From NCBI GenBank assembly GCA_013423325.1, contig BLJB01000010.1, forward strand, positions 186,001-250,000: a stretch of 64,000 bases of DNA, written 5' to 3'. Positions 32,969 through 45,738 of the stretch are shown one piece after another (positions within the stretch are counted from its first letter, which is position 1; each line of letters begins with the position of its first letter). This stretch comes from Usnea hakonensis. Taxonomy: Eukaryota; Ascomycota; Lecanoromycetes; Lecanorales; Parmeliaceae. The notes beneath the pieces were generated by a model. The model worked only from the letters and a program-made list of their open reading frames with translations. It made no database searches and was not told the DNA's origin. Both the position numbers and the translations under genes were made by a program.

Positions 32969-34592
32969 ATGCAAAAGCTACCCTCGCGGGCACTCTTTTC
33001 CCCGAGGTTACTTTTGACTCCAAAAAGCTTTGCCCTGTGCAGCAGACACCTACATCCTTCAGCCATCGATCGCTCGATAGGAAAAGACCAGCTAGCATTA
33101 CAGAGCTCCTCATACCAATCTACAAAACAGACGTGCCTACAAGTCTTTCCGGGACTACACCGGATAACGCAAATCAGAAGAGAGTCGACGGTAGAAAGAG
33201 CCATTGGCCAGCAAAAAGAGAAGCAGAACAAAGCACCATGGCATCGAGAAGGCTCAGATTTGCCTCCAGTCGCGCGCCAGCGTTCTGCTGGGGCCATGAT
33301 CAAAGGTAGCGAATCCCTTTGCGTGCGTCTACCGTGACTGATCTGAGACTTAGGAAAGCTGTTGACAACCCCTTCTCGCCTTCTCAAGCTCATCCTACCT
33401 CTCACCACTCTCGATAAAAACTCTGACCGAAAAGATGTGGAGCCCCTAGCTCTTCTGGTACACCCTCAACAGCCTTTGTCATATCTGGAGCGCCTCATAC
33501 AATCTGAGCTACCTTCAGTCAAGAACGACAAAGGAGAAGAGAAAGTCCCAGCGGTTCACTTTAGAGCAGAAGACTCTCAACAAGATGCGGTTGAGCCTAC
33601 GGAGAAAAAGCCAGATGAGACTCCAGAGGACATGTACGAGGACGCAGAAGGCGAGATGGAGGAGACCAGATTTGAAGGTCGGACTGAAAGGACAGGAAAG
33701 CTGGTTAAGAAGTCTACTGAAAATAACGCACAGCTAGGTGATGGAGGAGTGGAAAGCTATAGTGGTCTAGGCCATGAAGGACCCTCGGCCGGACATGACT
33801 CCAGGAAATTCGTTCGTTGGTCATCCTCAACGGAGGTTGGCGACTTCATACGTGATGCTGCTCGAGGAAAAGAATTTGCCGTAGAGATTGAAGGAGCCCC
33901 TCAGCAGATCAAGGTTGGAGTGCCATCTTTCAACGATCGAACACACTATTTGCGGTCAAGGCTACGGAAAACTGCTAGCAAAATCATAGATCTGGCGGCA
34001 GTCAAGAAAGAATGCGACCTACAAGCACACAAAGGTGCCCAGAGGGTGGCAGTGGGAGGTGCAGCAGTCCTGGTCGGTTATTGGTACGTAGTCTACCGAC
34101 TGACGTTCGAGACCGATCTTGGTAAGCTAAAAGCCTACGGCTCCTGAGAGCAGATGAAGCTCACAAGGAAATCACAGGTTGGGATACAATGGAGCCGGTA
34201 ACGGTGAGTCTGAGGGTTTCACTTATCTAGAGCCGATTCTGACTATGAACAAGTACCTTGTCGGCCTCTCCACCCTTATCTGCGGTTATCTTTGGTTTCT
34301 CTACCACAACAGAGAGGTATCCTACCGCTCAGCACTTAACCTGACCATTAGCCGCCGTCAGACGAAGCTATATCAACAAAAAGGCTTCGACAACCAAAGA
34401 TGGGACACCCTGATTGAAGAGGCCAATGGATATCGGAAAGAGATTAAGCAGATAGCAAGCGAGTACGACGTTGACTGGGATGAAACCCAAGACGAGAAGG
34501 ATGAGAGGGTTACAGAGGCTATGAGGAAGGTTCGAAACGATAGGACTTTGGAGCGGAAAGAAAAGAAGAAAAAGGAGGACGAGGATGACTAG
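32969..34592 (+). CDS. MCU: Mitochondrial calcium uniporter (MCU)
   Basis: Exons 32969-33305, 33354-34121, 34178-34203 and 34254-34592 give 489 residues. The start MQKLPSRALFSPRLLLTPKS is a basic mitochondrial presequence in good context. The matrix domain includes KLLTTPSRLLKLILPLTTLD and HPQQPLSYLERLIQSELPS. TM1 is around GGAAVLVGYWYVVYRLTF. The selectivity-filter loop is W370-DTMEPVT-377, matching the MCU WDxMEP signature. TM2 follows at once (YLVGLSTLICGYLWFLY), then a coiled coil and a Lys/Glu-rich tail. The protein forms the pore for calcium entry into the matrix. The filter loop is carried on a 26-nt exon, an unusual arrangement. An acidic/charged insert spans about 165-260. Confidence 0.93.
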
Positions 34593-35559
34593 ATGCCTAT
34601 GGTCAGGCGGTTGCACAAGCGGAATCGCCCACAAGACCTTTCTGGACCCCTTGTATATATCTCTGCATGGCGCCGGAGGAGTCTTACGGGAGGAGCCAGT
34701 TCCGGGAACAAGCTCCAAAGATAACCAGCTATTTTTGGTAGACATGATAAGGCAGCACTAGAAGAACCGCTTACGACAGCGACATCTACGAAGCTCAACG
34801 ACGTCCAACCCTCTTCCCTTGGGAGAATTACTCCGGTTTCGTCTAAGAAACCTTTGACGAGGATTGGGGAAATACTCGTTCTAGATGCTACTATCGGAGT
34901 GATCTCTTTGCGATAATTAGAGCGCCTCTGGGATCTATGGGAGGAATGCCCAGGGAGAAAATGTGATATATCCAATCTCTGCATGTGCTTTGAGGAATTC
35001 ACTCCTGAGACTCCCTTCTATAATCTGCATAGACTTTTGGTGTTCGGATTATCCTCGGAGGATTGAACGAGTCTTGACGTTTTGTCAATCACTTGCTTCC
35101 TGCCTTCTGAAACCTGCCATTAGCTTGCAATTTGCATAACCCAATCAGCCTCACCCTTTGTGTTACGCATCATACAATCTCAGATTTCCATGATGTCGTG
35201 AGACATGGCTCTCCCAAGGACTTTCAGGTCACGTGTCCGAAGATTCCACTGTTTTTCCACGTATTGAATTCACGCCTATGAACAGGAAGTCGGTCTTGAA
35301 TAAGTAACCAATTCGAACGACTGGCCTCTAAGCAGAAGTAAGTAGCACAGGAACTTCCGAATGGCCCCATCTTCGATGAATTGCTTGTATTTATTCAGAA
35401 TCAAATCAAGCGCACTTCGTCGAAATACTCGAGCTTCGAACTTGAACTTGATCAGCTGCTTGGGACAGTGAACCATTGCAGGCAAGAGAAAGACGAGAAA
35501 GCCTTGACTAGGGAGGGGCAGTAAGGCTTTCTGTTGCACTAGGTTCTAGACATAGCAGC
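34593..35559. other. Intergenic, no supported gene
   Basis: MCU 3' flank and short ORFs only. No recognisable element is seen. Confidence 0.45.
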
Positions 35560-37608
35560 TCGTGTTTTCTGCGCTTGTTCTGCCCGTTCGAAGACATCGA
35601 CAAGGAACGCCGGTCACAACTTGTCAAGAACACTCCCGATCGCAGTCCTTATTAGTCTTGAATGCCTCGACGGCGTCACAGCAATCATCGTGGCAAGAAA
35701 ATCTAGAGGAGCTGCTTCCGCCGCTCAAGAATCCAGTGCGGGGGCCTCTTCATCTGAAGCTGCTTCTGCCCCGGATATTCTCGCATTGACCAAAAAACTC
35801 CGCTGTAATGAATGCCTGGACTCCCAACAACAAGGGGTTACTTCTATGACGAGGAAGTCCCAAATAACGAATCGGAGAAGCTTCAAAACCGGCTCTCCAT
35901 TCCACCCAAGAGAATGGCCGGGAACTTCGATGTGGACATGATCCAAAATATTGCCAGCGAGCGAGCCGAAATGCGTCGATGAGAATGGATGGCTTCGACG
36001 CCTGGGTGTGGAGAAAATCTATCTGCTTCCCCTACGACTGCCTGGGCAAATCCCTATGTCAAACAATCGTAGCGCTACCCTTCCTTGGAGACCTATTCAC
36101 GACAAGAGATCATAATGAGACGCCTACTTACAGCGCAAATTGGCGTTGCTTAGACCAAGCGCTAAGGGAAAAGGTTTGACTAGCAAAGCATGGTGTGAGG
36201 TCAAATGCAATGACGAAGGCATGCAGGAGTGACCACCTCTTTAATGGAGCTACTGGCCTTTGTCGAACCGATCGACAGGTACTGTCCCTGTTTCTGAACT
36301 AAGAGAGAGATGGCTTGGTGATGAAAATACGAATTTGTAAGGGCTGCAGGGTGCCGCAGTGACTAAGTCGTTCATTGAATCAGCCATGCAAGGTCAGGAT
36401 CAATTCGTCGAGTTGCCGACTGGGCGGAAAATAGCTGAGTTAACCATCACAAGCCTTGGGACGCCATCGCTACGGAAGCGGATGAGGAACTCCTCCTGTT
36501 GGGCACAGAGATAGCGAGGTGGAACGTCGATGAGGGCCAAACCATCCATGTGATGACAGGATTATTGGACTACTTTGCAAGACTGCTGAGTCGAGATTCG
36601 AGGGTTTGGAGGCAGCGGATAGAATTGGACTCGAAGGCCCAATGCAAACTCGCTATTGTTGAATTCCAGGTAGATTGGCAGTCTCAAACATGCTGCATCG
36701 AATCTTGCATCTGCTATCAAGCAAAAGCTCAGGCGCCAGAGGAATCAAATGGATGACGCTATCGGAAATCATTGAGGGTCGGCCCCAGGTACTGCGGGCG
36801 CTGGAAAGGAAAAGGAAGAGAACTCTAAGACAGTGACCGAGCGTAAGCTTCCTGCGGAGAGCGAGAAGGTGAAAGGAGATGCAAAGGAGGAATATCACGA
36901 GACTTCATTTCCGGGAATGAATCCATGTCCCCTGCGGATCAGGACCTGAAGACACGCAAGTTTGTGGAGAGTGTGACAAACGCATTGAACCCTAGATGCA
37001 AGTGATAGGGGGTGCAAAGGTCTTTGTGCTCCGGAAGGAAAGGTCGTAGCCCTGGCTGCCTCGATGGAGCATATTTGCACTTCTGGCAAATCGATCTAGT
37101 CACTCATGGAAGAGCTCTGGAGCCCGTCTTGCGTTACTGTGATAAGGAATCAAAAACGGTAAAGGATAAGAAAAAAGGATTCAGAGCATTCAAGGATACC
37201 GTGTCCAAGATCGCTGGGGAGATCAATAGGATTGACACGCCATTGAATGTTGTTGTCAAAGAACCCTTGAGAATGTTCATAGATCTTGGTGACAGGGTTT
37301 TATTTCACGGGCCAGCGGCCGCTTTGACCAAGGAATTCCAAACCTGGCTGGAAAGTGGAAACGACCATCTAGGAAGGTTGTTTGAAGGAGGGCTTGCTAT
37401 GATGAATCACAGGGGCCAAAGCCATGTCCTCGATTGCGCTATACAATATTGCTTGAACCATCTTGTTCCTTCCGAGTATACCAACCCACAGAAATACCAG
37501 CCACCGGTACATACTATCTCAAAATGCACAAAATGCAACACCGATAAAAATCTACAGTCCAAAGACTCAGCAAGCCGCCCATCAGTGACAGCAACACGCG
37601 CTCGATGA
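35560..37608 (+). pseudogene. Fragmented coding relics, unknown gene
   Basis: Coding-looking peptides lie along the plus strand in changing frames. They include YFYDEEVPNNESEKLQNR and MAGNFDVDMIQNIASERAEM (around 35830-35975), and a 198-codon frame at 37012-37608. That frame has FRAFKDTVSKIAGEINRIDT, LGDRVLFHGPAAALTKEF and LESGNDHLGRLFEG. Several stops separate them and I found no consistent set of introns. Either a multi-exon gene with unusual splicing or, more likely, a decayed gene. The family is unknown. The last frame overlaps the 3' flank of the minus-strand gene at 37741. Confidence 0.3.
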
Positions 37609-37740
37609 TAAAAACAACGTCCAGCCGCCGTGTCATCTTTTCAAGCATGCATCCAAAATATAGCTTGACCTCTTTCTTACCTATATTCATTTCTAGCTGG
37701 GTCATAAATGCGGGTGTGCTCCCTGCCCGTATCTCTGCTG

Positions 37741-38295
37741 TCACCTGACCCTATCAAACGTTAGGAAATAGTAAGTGGGTTTGACGTCTGTGAACTCACC
37801 TGGTGGCGGTGGTGGCCCTGGCGGACCTTCTGCGATGTTATCATCGTCATGGAATTGTTCTGATCGAGCAGCTCTTTTGTTGCGGCCGTCGCGATAGCGA
37901 CAGACGTGATATAGAATCCATCGTGCCACCCAATTCGGCTGTCCTGGGATTGCTCCCTGGTCGTATAGGCTACGCGTCTGGGGGCTTGCGTTCTTCACAA
38001 TGCTTTTAATTGCATTGGCGAATGCTGCTTCGGAAAATTGGTTCGCCGAAAACGGTGATTGCTCGTTTGCGTATTGCGGCTTGAGAGCGTCACGGTTGCC
38101 CATAAGCTGGGCCTCGTACACCCGGATTGCTTCACTCTGTCTGGGGTCAATTTCGCTTGTCGGAATGAATACCGAATCACGTACTTTCATGATCCAGTAT
38201 AGGGCTTGGTCATTGCGATTGCGTCCGTCAAGCTGGAGCGCCATTAAGAACTGCCATTTCGGGTTGCTTTGAACGACGATCTGTTGAGCTGGCAT
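37741..38295 (-). CDS. Unknown protein, 184 residues
   Basis: An open frame runs from ATG 38295 (MPAQQIVVQSNPKWQFLMAL) through ALYWIMKVRDSVFIPTSEID, a basic CRYRDGRNKRAARSEQ and a Pro-run GPPGPPPPP to a stop at 37741. A GTGAGT directly after the Pro-run and a TTTGATAG acceptor near 37750 suggest that the last 19 residues may be intronic. In that case the protein continues into TAEIRAGSTPAFMTQLEMN (to about 37514) and would be near 245 residues. I do not recognise the family. Coding quality is good (no stops, sensible composition), so a real gene is likely. Confidence 0.5.
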   Translation of the reverse strand: MPAQQIVVQSNPKWQFLMALQLDGRNRNDQALYWIMKVRDSVFIPTSEIDPRQSEAIRVYEAQLMGNRDALKPQYANEQSPFSANQFSEAAFANAIKSIVKNASPQTRSLYDQGAIPGQPNWVARWILYHVCRYRDGRNKRAARSEQFHDDDNIAEGPPGPPPPPGEFTDVKPTYYFLTFDRVR

Positions 38296-40785
38296 GGCTT
38301 CGATGTGGTGTCAGCTTCTTAAGAAGAAGCCATGTTGCTTGACACACCGATCAGAGTGTCTCGGAGGCTGTAGTTGTCTTTTGCTAGCGAAAGAGAAGGA
38401 GAAGGAGGACAAAGAGTAATGGTGTCTTGGGCCATATCTAGGCCAGGGTTGGGTGTCCTTATATACTCGAGCCGGAGGACTCGAGCCTCTTGACTAGGGG
38501 TTCAGTCATATTGCGATCATCAAACGTGGACCCGACTTTTACATCAGGGACAGCAAAACCTAATACGGCCAGCAGGTCAGCAAATGCAACAAACCTTTGG
38601 AAAAACACGCCCATGCGATCCTGGGACTCGTTAATACCGTGGGAACGGATCCACGAAAATATTGCATATGAAAGTTTGCGTGCTTATCCCGTACGGGCCA
38701 TCACAAGCCGGAGACAAGCAACAGTCCATCACCGGGACAAATCCAGCCACATTCAGTGGAGGTCTCGAGATTACCGAGTGTAAAGATTGGGACTTAAAAT
38801 TGTGCAGCCTTATCTAAAAAGAAGGCAAAGAAGGCTCTTCTGCATACCTTTCAGGGAAACCATTAGTGGAGGTACTCGGCGTAAGGCCGATATTATCATA
38901 TTTGGTTGATGCAACGACCCATTCGGCAAGTGGAACGCACTGACCCTCGCTCGCAGCCACGGGAATTTCTCGCAATTGATGACGATTGATCAGGTGGATA
39001 CATGGCTTTGCGTTTATCCTTAACTTTCAATCAATCGTGTCCGTCATTATTGCCAATCGTCCGAGAAGGTGGTTTATCTGGTCGAGCAGAATTCTCAAGC
39101 TGGCCTACCATGTTCTTGCTTAGGTAAGAGACGCTAACCCTCGACATTGTCTGGAATTGTTTTAGCATCATCCCCAACGGTTAGCTGCATTCGAAATGTT
39201 TCTCTTATGAAAACTAAATATCTGCCAGCTTTACCGTCTGCGTTCACCGCTCTTCTTAAGAATACTAATTCTTTGGAGCAAGTCATCAATGCTTGACTGG
39301 GTCATGTTACCACCTAGTCCCATACCACTCTTCCCAAATGCGATCGACCCAAATAAGCACTTTTTTCTCCTCAAGGTTTATTTCCGTATGCATGCTTTTA
39401 CCTACATATAATTCCCGAGACCCCTGGACAGCTGTCAAACTTCCTTGGGTCCGAAAAGATTCCGGTTGGGTATTCTGCTCGCGTCTTGGCAAATAACCTC
39501 ATCGGTCCCAGATACGGCTTATTTACTTACTTTTCGAATGGGATCCTGAGTAGCGGAACCAATCGGTCTACGGGAGTCTGCAGTCCGTCGAAACACCTCG
39601 AGGAAACAGGCCGTGTCCAAGCGTTTCAAGAAGACCTGAAGCCGACCAAATCCGAGCTTGTGATGCTTGGGTCTTTTCGGCTGGAGCAGGACGACGACCC
39701 TACGGCTTCAGATAGCTCCATTCGCTTGGAGCAGCAGGAAATGTTTCGAGGGCTGATAAGTTCGCCTTACACGATACCGGCCGAGGGCAGAGCTTCGAAT
39801 CCGGCATGCCTGAGACTGCAGTATGCCTCGATGTTTTTTTGCGCTTGTGTCATTATGATGGCAGGGGGTTTCTAATCATCACGCGCAATCGTTCTCTTCC
39901 ATAAGAGTACAGACATCGTAAGTGACAGATAGACTCTAGCACGATAAGACTCGAGTCTCCCAACGCTAATCGAGAATACGGTAAGCGCTCGGAATTGTTT
40001 CTGATGAGAGTTCTTGCCTGATTTTGCCTCCTGCAAGTGCGCTGTCCCAAGGCATCGAGAGAAAGGACTCGGATACGATCGGGCCTGGAGTGACTTTGGC
40101 CTGCAGCTGTGAGCTGTAGTATCATGGGGGGGTGATCAACTACCTTGAAGGTAGTGCGTGAGCCTTGAGGGGTAACATTTTCTGGCTTTGATGCTAATCC
40201 AGTTGCAAAGAGGTTGCACTGCAGTGTAATGCCGAGGGCTGGTAGTAAGTTTATTTTTTCGGTAAAGGGGCACTTATCTATGCCAATGGTATTGACAGCA
40301 GTCAATACGGACTGCTTTTTTCCTTGCAATGGACCCAATAATTACTAAGGCGCATTATTGTCCAATAACTTTGGATGTCCAAAGTGGTGAAAGTCCATAT
40401 GTACTATTAAGCGAGCCGAAGCCCTAAGCGCGTGCTAGCGGCATATAAAATGACATATCCAGACAGAAGAATAAATGACAGCGTTAACCCTCCTCTTAGG
40501 CATGAAAGAGAGCATCTAAATCCATGACTTTATGATGTGTTTGACCATAATGTGTTGGAGTCTAGTCTACCGTTGTAGGTCCCCCAACGTTTGGTTCACT
40601 AGGGATGACCTCGTTTCCCAACGAAACGCTGCCTACCCCGGACTCAACAAGCCTCAGAGCGCCGAGAGAATTATGACTGGGGTGTTGAAATATTTTGAGC
40701 CCACATTCTTGTTTCTTCCTTCCTCTTCCATCTTCCATCTTCCATCTTCATCTACATCTACATTTTCTCTAAGCTACCAACAACT
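38296..40785. other. Gene-poor region, no supported gene
   Basis: This is 2.5 kb with short or overlapping ORFs (the longest is 161 codons on minus, 40338-39853) that show no family features. The last 70 bp (40714-40762) form a CTTCCAT/CATCTA pyrimidine-rich leader to the gene starting at 40786. Confidence 0.5.
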
Positions 40786-42935
40786 ATGGCAAGCAAGAGT
40801 TACTATACCGTGGATGAGCGGACACGCCAATCTGTGATGGCCGCTATAGGCAGGGGTGGCACGAGATCTATCAATGAAATCCACAAGTCGATGCGTCCTC
40901 AATGGTCCCGAGGGTTTGATCAGAACGCTTTTCTGACCAATATCGGACACATTTCAATTGTTATAGAGGGAATCTGCCTCAATGGCACCAACGCATGGAC
41001 TAAGGTCCAACGACTCCAGCCCGATCTTCTGAGCAGGTTGTATGTCCCTCCGGTTAATCGGGGCCACGACAGAGCGGTATGTGATACTTTCTTCTGAGGT
41101 CATGATTTCGAAGCTGGGAAATCAGTGATCTGAGTCTTGTGTGGCTTTACCTCAGCGTGGGGGGAGGGCTGTTTGCCTTGACACCTTTTTCTCACAACTG
41201 AGGTTCGAGATTGCAAGTGGTGTTTGCTGACTTGAAATCTTACTTAGACCTTGTCCTTGTACGATCCGGTTCTCAATCTCGGGGAGATGTGTGACAGCTT
41301 CTGGAGTCAGGTCAATGCTTGGGCCACTAAGGCTACGTGAGTGTCACTCTGATTTTTGCTTCGCTTGCGGTTTTCTATGAAAAAAGGCTGACGAACGTGG
41401 TCACAGATACTTTTCAGAAGTTTCCTACCCCGTCATGAGTAAAACTCTCCCCCCTCTATTCTCTTCACTTCCTCTCATCTCCGCCTCCCCTGGTAATTTC
41501 TCCACCAGCTAACCACAATGTTTCAGTCTGTAACGTCGAGGCCGCAACCAGCGACGCAGAGGCTGCGAGAATCATTCGAGAGACGCTGGAGTATGTTGGT
41601 CCAATTGATAGAGCCTACACCAAGAGGTTCAAATCCTTTGCTCTATCGATGGTAGATCCGTTGGAGGAGTTGCGTAGTCTGGAACAGTTCATCGCTTCCA
41701 TCCTTGCGGAAGAATATCCGATTTTTTTCGATGACAGCAAACTGGAGGAGACGGGAAGTACGGCTAATCCACATGACCCGGGCTCGCCCATCTATGAACC
41801 ACCTGACCGCGCGCCATCCTCTCCCGTCGGTGCCACGACCCTCCCTGCTTTGGCTAGCCTCACACTCGACGAACCATCTCGAGATCCCGAGTCCTCCTCT
41901 GCACTCCAGACGCGCTCTACGCTCTACGACATTAAACCCGACACCACCCCACAGGGAACGCCCCAGTGGAAAAAAGATCTCAGCGAGCGCAAAGGTCACC
42001 GCATCCACCTCCTGCACGTCACTGACTCGGAACTGGATATCCTAGCCAAAACTCTCTCATACTTGTACAATGTCACGAGCAAAGCCGATGAGTGCTTTGA
42101 ATTTATCATCATGAAGAGAAACTTGGCAAAGTCCATGCGAAAGGCATACAAAGAGTGGGCAGAAGAGTGTGAGTTTCTCGAAGAATACTTGTCTCAGATG
42201 GCCGAGGAAGAGACAAGCGGCACGACAGGAGGAGATCGACTCGAGTACAACGACGGCAATAGTCTGAGAGCAGAATCTCCCCTCTCCGGATCCCGCTACG
42301 TGCCTCACACCATGGACCTGGACACCGCCACGACATACAACCCCTACGCCAACACCTCGGGCTACCGCCAACTGCAACACGCCGCCGGCTTCTCATCCCC
42401 GGCACCGAACGCGCAGCACCAATCCCGTCGCAAGCCTTCTTCCATCATCAATCTGGAAGACTATGATCTCGACGCCCGAGCCGCAACACCCACGCCAGCG
42501 CACTACATTAGATCTGACCCCTCCTCTCCTTCTTTTGAGGATGAGGATGCGGGCTCGGAGGATTCGGATCGTACGATTAGGATCGGTGATGTTGGCGAGG
42601 GAGGGAGGAGGTGGTTGGGCTCACCGGTGCCTTTTGACGATGATGATTATGAAGACGATGATGATGAGGTGGGGGAGGTGGGGGATGATGGGGAGGACGC
42701 TGGCCATGCTGCATGGGCCCCAGGCCCGAGTGCCTATCCTACTATTGCGAGTGGGTCGTCTACCACCACCGCCGCCGCCACCACCGCCGCACACAACAAT
42801 CCCAATCCCAATAATACAGCCAACGCTACTAACGAGCAACAACCCTTCCCTGATCCCCACGCCAACGCCAACGCCGCGAAATCCCTCCGCGACTCAAAAG
42901 GCAAAAGAATTGGGCTCTATGGGGAGGAGCTGTGA
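40786..42935 (+). CDS. Unknown fungal protein, 606 residues, acidic C-terminus
   Basis: Four exons (40786-41076, 41248-41336, 41407-41438, 41527-42935) keep one frame. Exon 3 is only 32 nt. The N-terminus reads MASKSYYTVDERTRQSVMAA, then RGGTRSINEIHKSMRPQWSR, a compact and probably folded region. The middle has DPLEELRSLEQFIASILAEE and a helical stretch LDILAKTLSYLYNVTSKADE. The last 200 residues are disordered, with acidic runs (FDDDDYEDDDDEVGEVGDDG) and Ala/Thr/Asn repeats. No signal or membrane segment is seen. I do not recognise the family. A nuclear or cytosolic scaffold would fit the composition, but that is inference. The leader is pyrimidine-rich, as in expressed fungal genes. Confidence 0.7.
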
Positions 42936-43924
42936 GCTGAGATGAGCTGTGTGTGATGGATGGGGCTGGGGCTGGGGCTGGGGCTGGCTGTTCAATCCCC
43001 TTTCCCCTTCCTCCTGTCTTCATACACTACACTACACAACACACCAGCGGCCGGCATAATGCACTTTTCTTTTTCTTTTTTCATGGGTGGAAGGAAGCTC
43101 CCTTTCCTTCCTTTCCTTCCTTTCCTTCCTTCCTAAGGTACAACATAAACATGGCATGCATACCTTCACGTGTTTGTACCATACATAGTGCGGCGTGGCG
43201 ATGTCTACTTCGTTGCAGTAGAGAGGTAGAGAGATAGGTAGATTGATAGATAAGTTGATGGGGGAATAAGAATTTATACAGATGAGGTTTACTTACCTTA
43301 CCATCCATGCTGGCGGTGGTGTATGAGGGAGGGAGGGGGTTTGACATGTGCTTTTAAAAGGCCCTCGGTCTATTCAAGACATTCAACTACACCACCCACG
43401 TCCAGTGATACATTTGGATGCAATATTGATCTATTCTGCTTCCTAGCTAGCTAGCTAAACAGTGCTGGGGGGCTATGCTATGCTATTGAGATAGCTAACG
43501 CTGTCTGCAATAAATGTGATCTCGAGTAGCATTGATAGCCCTTTTTGACTATGAAAAGCGAGAAGGTAGACTGCTCTGCAAGATGGTGTTTTGGATAGAC
43601 TTTTGATGTGAGACGGCCGTGAGATGATTAATGCTGGTGTGGGGGGGTATGTGGTGTGGAGCTCGTTATGGTATCGTTGGGTTTGCTTCGCAAAAAGCAA
43701 TGGATCAGCTAGAGAGTTATCGATGCTGGGTCTGGTGGTTGAAACGGATTATTGGGATGTGTGAATCGTAGACTGCGAGCAAGATGTGGTATGAGACCTG
43801 GGCAAGCAAAACGAGTATGAGCCTGTGGAGTGAAACGGAATGTAGAGTCCAGCCTTGGCTTCCGAATCCGTTGTCATGATTAGAGAAGAAGGTCCTTGCT
43901 ATATTGTCATGCCGATGCGAAACT
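42936..43924. other. Intergenic with simple repeats
   Basis: There is a (GGGGCT)n run at about 42961-42987 and a (CCTTTCCTT)n run at about 43101-43131. Converging 3' ends flank the region and no gene is supported. Confidence 0.55.
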
Positions 43925-45738
43925 TCAGGAGGAGACCTCTTCATCTCCATCGAAGCCTTCTTCTGAGCCAGACACCAGCTTTGCATCGTCGTCTGACTGA
44001 ACATCATCTCCATCGAAGTCTTCTTCCAAGCCAGACAACAGCTCTGCATCGTCGTCTGACCCAACATCGCAGTACGCTTGACCTGCATCTTCCTTCTCAG
44101 CATCCATGCCGGAGCCGTTGAAGTCCTCGATAAGCCGCTCAGCTTGTTCCTCATCTTCAATTTCCTCGGGTGTTGCCCCCAATCGAACCATCGCCACCTT
44201 GTACTTCGCCCTCGCCTCGGCCACCTGCTCTTGCCAGAACCGCTCTTTCTCCACTGCGAAGTCTGCCGCCCGTTTCGCCTTCTCCTCCTGTCTCTCCCTA
44301 CCCTCCTGTAGCTTCAACACCTTTTTTGACTTTGAAGCCTTTTTCGAGGCTCTATATGCAGCAGCCAACGCTTCGAAATGGTCTGCCAATTCTGCGGCTC
44401 GGACCACCTCCGCTTGCCTGCTTTTCAAAATCTCTTTGCAGCTCTCAAGTCTGGCCGCAGCGTTGTCTCTAATTTCAGTCTTTCTGGCCAAGCTTGCGGC
44501 TTCATTTTCCTTCTTCACGAGATCTGCACCTCCGGGATCCACGATGTTGGCACGAACACTCTCTGCGTACTCGTTTTTCTTCGTCGCAGTCCACCTATAG
44601 GTGCTCTTACCATTTTTCTCCAGCTCCTCGGCATCGTCACTCATTACGACTGTAACATACTTTACCGCAAGAGCACGCAGGCGTAGGATAGACTCCAAGT
44701 CTGCTTGTAGGCCTTCTTGAAGGTGCCGTTCTGCCGCTTCGGTCTCCGCTAAGGGTGGTTGCCAAGGAACGCAATCGAACCTCTGATTAAGGCACAAGTG
44801 AATGGTTTGAACCCCCCGTAGCATATTCAAATTGGAGGTTTTCAGAGCTGTCCCCCAATACTTACTGTCCCAACGCGCTCGCTGATACTGGCTGTTGGCC
44901 CAAGGGCCGTTGCCGATGTCTGCGCTGATATGAATGTTGGTCAAATTGCGTTTCTGGGCTGGGTTCAGGCTGTTGAAGAACTTGTCGAATGTTCTAGGAT
45001 CCTCGAACGAGAAAATGTTGGTAGCCCATAGAAGATGATTAGCTTCTTCGTACAATTGGCGGCAAACACCAAGGGCGTTCAAGTCGACTCGAAGAGCCTG
45101 TCGCTCGTCTTTGCGGACAAACATGGGGCCACTTCCACACATAGCGCAAGAGGCGTGACGGTCTTTACAAGATGCGATATAGAAGTCCGCCAACTCGCCT
45201 TCTGGAACAACCGTATGACCGGAGATAGCTGTCTCGTAAGCAGATTTCTCTGACTGCTTGGCGACACAGAGAGCGTGGCGAAAGGCCTTGTGATGCCTAG
45301 CTTTAATCATAGCATCCAGGTCATCGCTATCATCGAAATGTTCATAATCGTAAAAACCGTGGCTTCGCAGCTTTTTGGGTTCATCATCTTTGCCAGCATC
45401 GGTACCATCACACGCGTCCCTGGCCCTATTTGCGACATAAAGTTTCGTGCCTTCAAGAAATTTTATATGAATGAGCTGACCACCAACGAGGTGGGTCAGA
45501 ATATTCTCTCGGACCTCAGAAGGTAAGAGGAGTAGTGGAGAAGTAGTGGCGTTCTTGCGAATACTACGGCAATCAGAAGAGGTAGCTCAGCATAAGGGGG
45601 GTGGACTCACAGGGCTTTTATGGCGGTATTGTTGGTCTTGGTCACAGCTTGCTTCTTGCGTGGACGCGGTTTAGCACGTAACGTCACCTCATCATTGGAG
45701 ACGTCATCAGTAACTGCCTGGCGCTTCCTCCTCGCCAT
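43925..45738 (-). CDS. DUF7730-like protein with coiled coil and acidic tail
   Basis: Exons 45738-45611 and 45563-43925 (GTGAGT to CCGTAG) give 588 residues. The basic start MARRKRQAVTDDVSNDE leads across the intron into SPLLLLPSEVRENILTHLVG, the LPxExRxxIxxxL opening typical of the fungal DUF7730/F-box-like family. DLNALGVCRQLYEEANHLLW and NIFSFEDPRTFDKFF follow, also typical. The second half is a long Lys/Glu/Ala coiled coil (about 330-500). The C-terminus holds two 21-residue acidic repeats (SDDDAELLSGLEEDFDGD, then SDDDAKLVSGSEEGFDGD). The molecular function of the family is unknown. The acceptor choice is forced by phase and by the LPSEV motif. Confidence 0.75.

Noticed and set aside
39853..40338. 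A 161-codon minus-strand frame that looked like a polyprotein piece.
   Set aside because: No recognisable retroelement motif, no flanking repeats, and it is overlapped by other equally open frames.
41643..42405. Minus-strand frames opposite the 606-residue gene.
   Set aside because: They are shadows of a well-supported multi-exon plus-strand gene.
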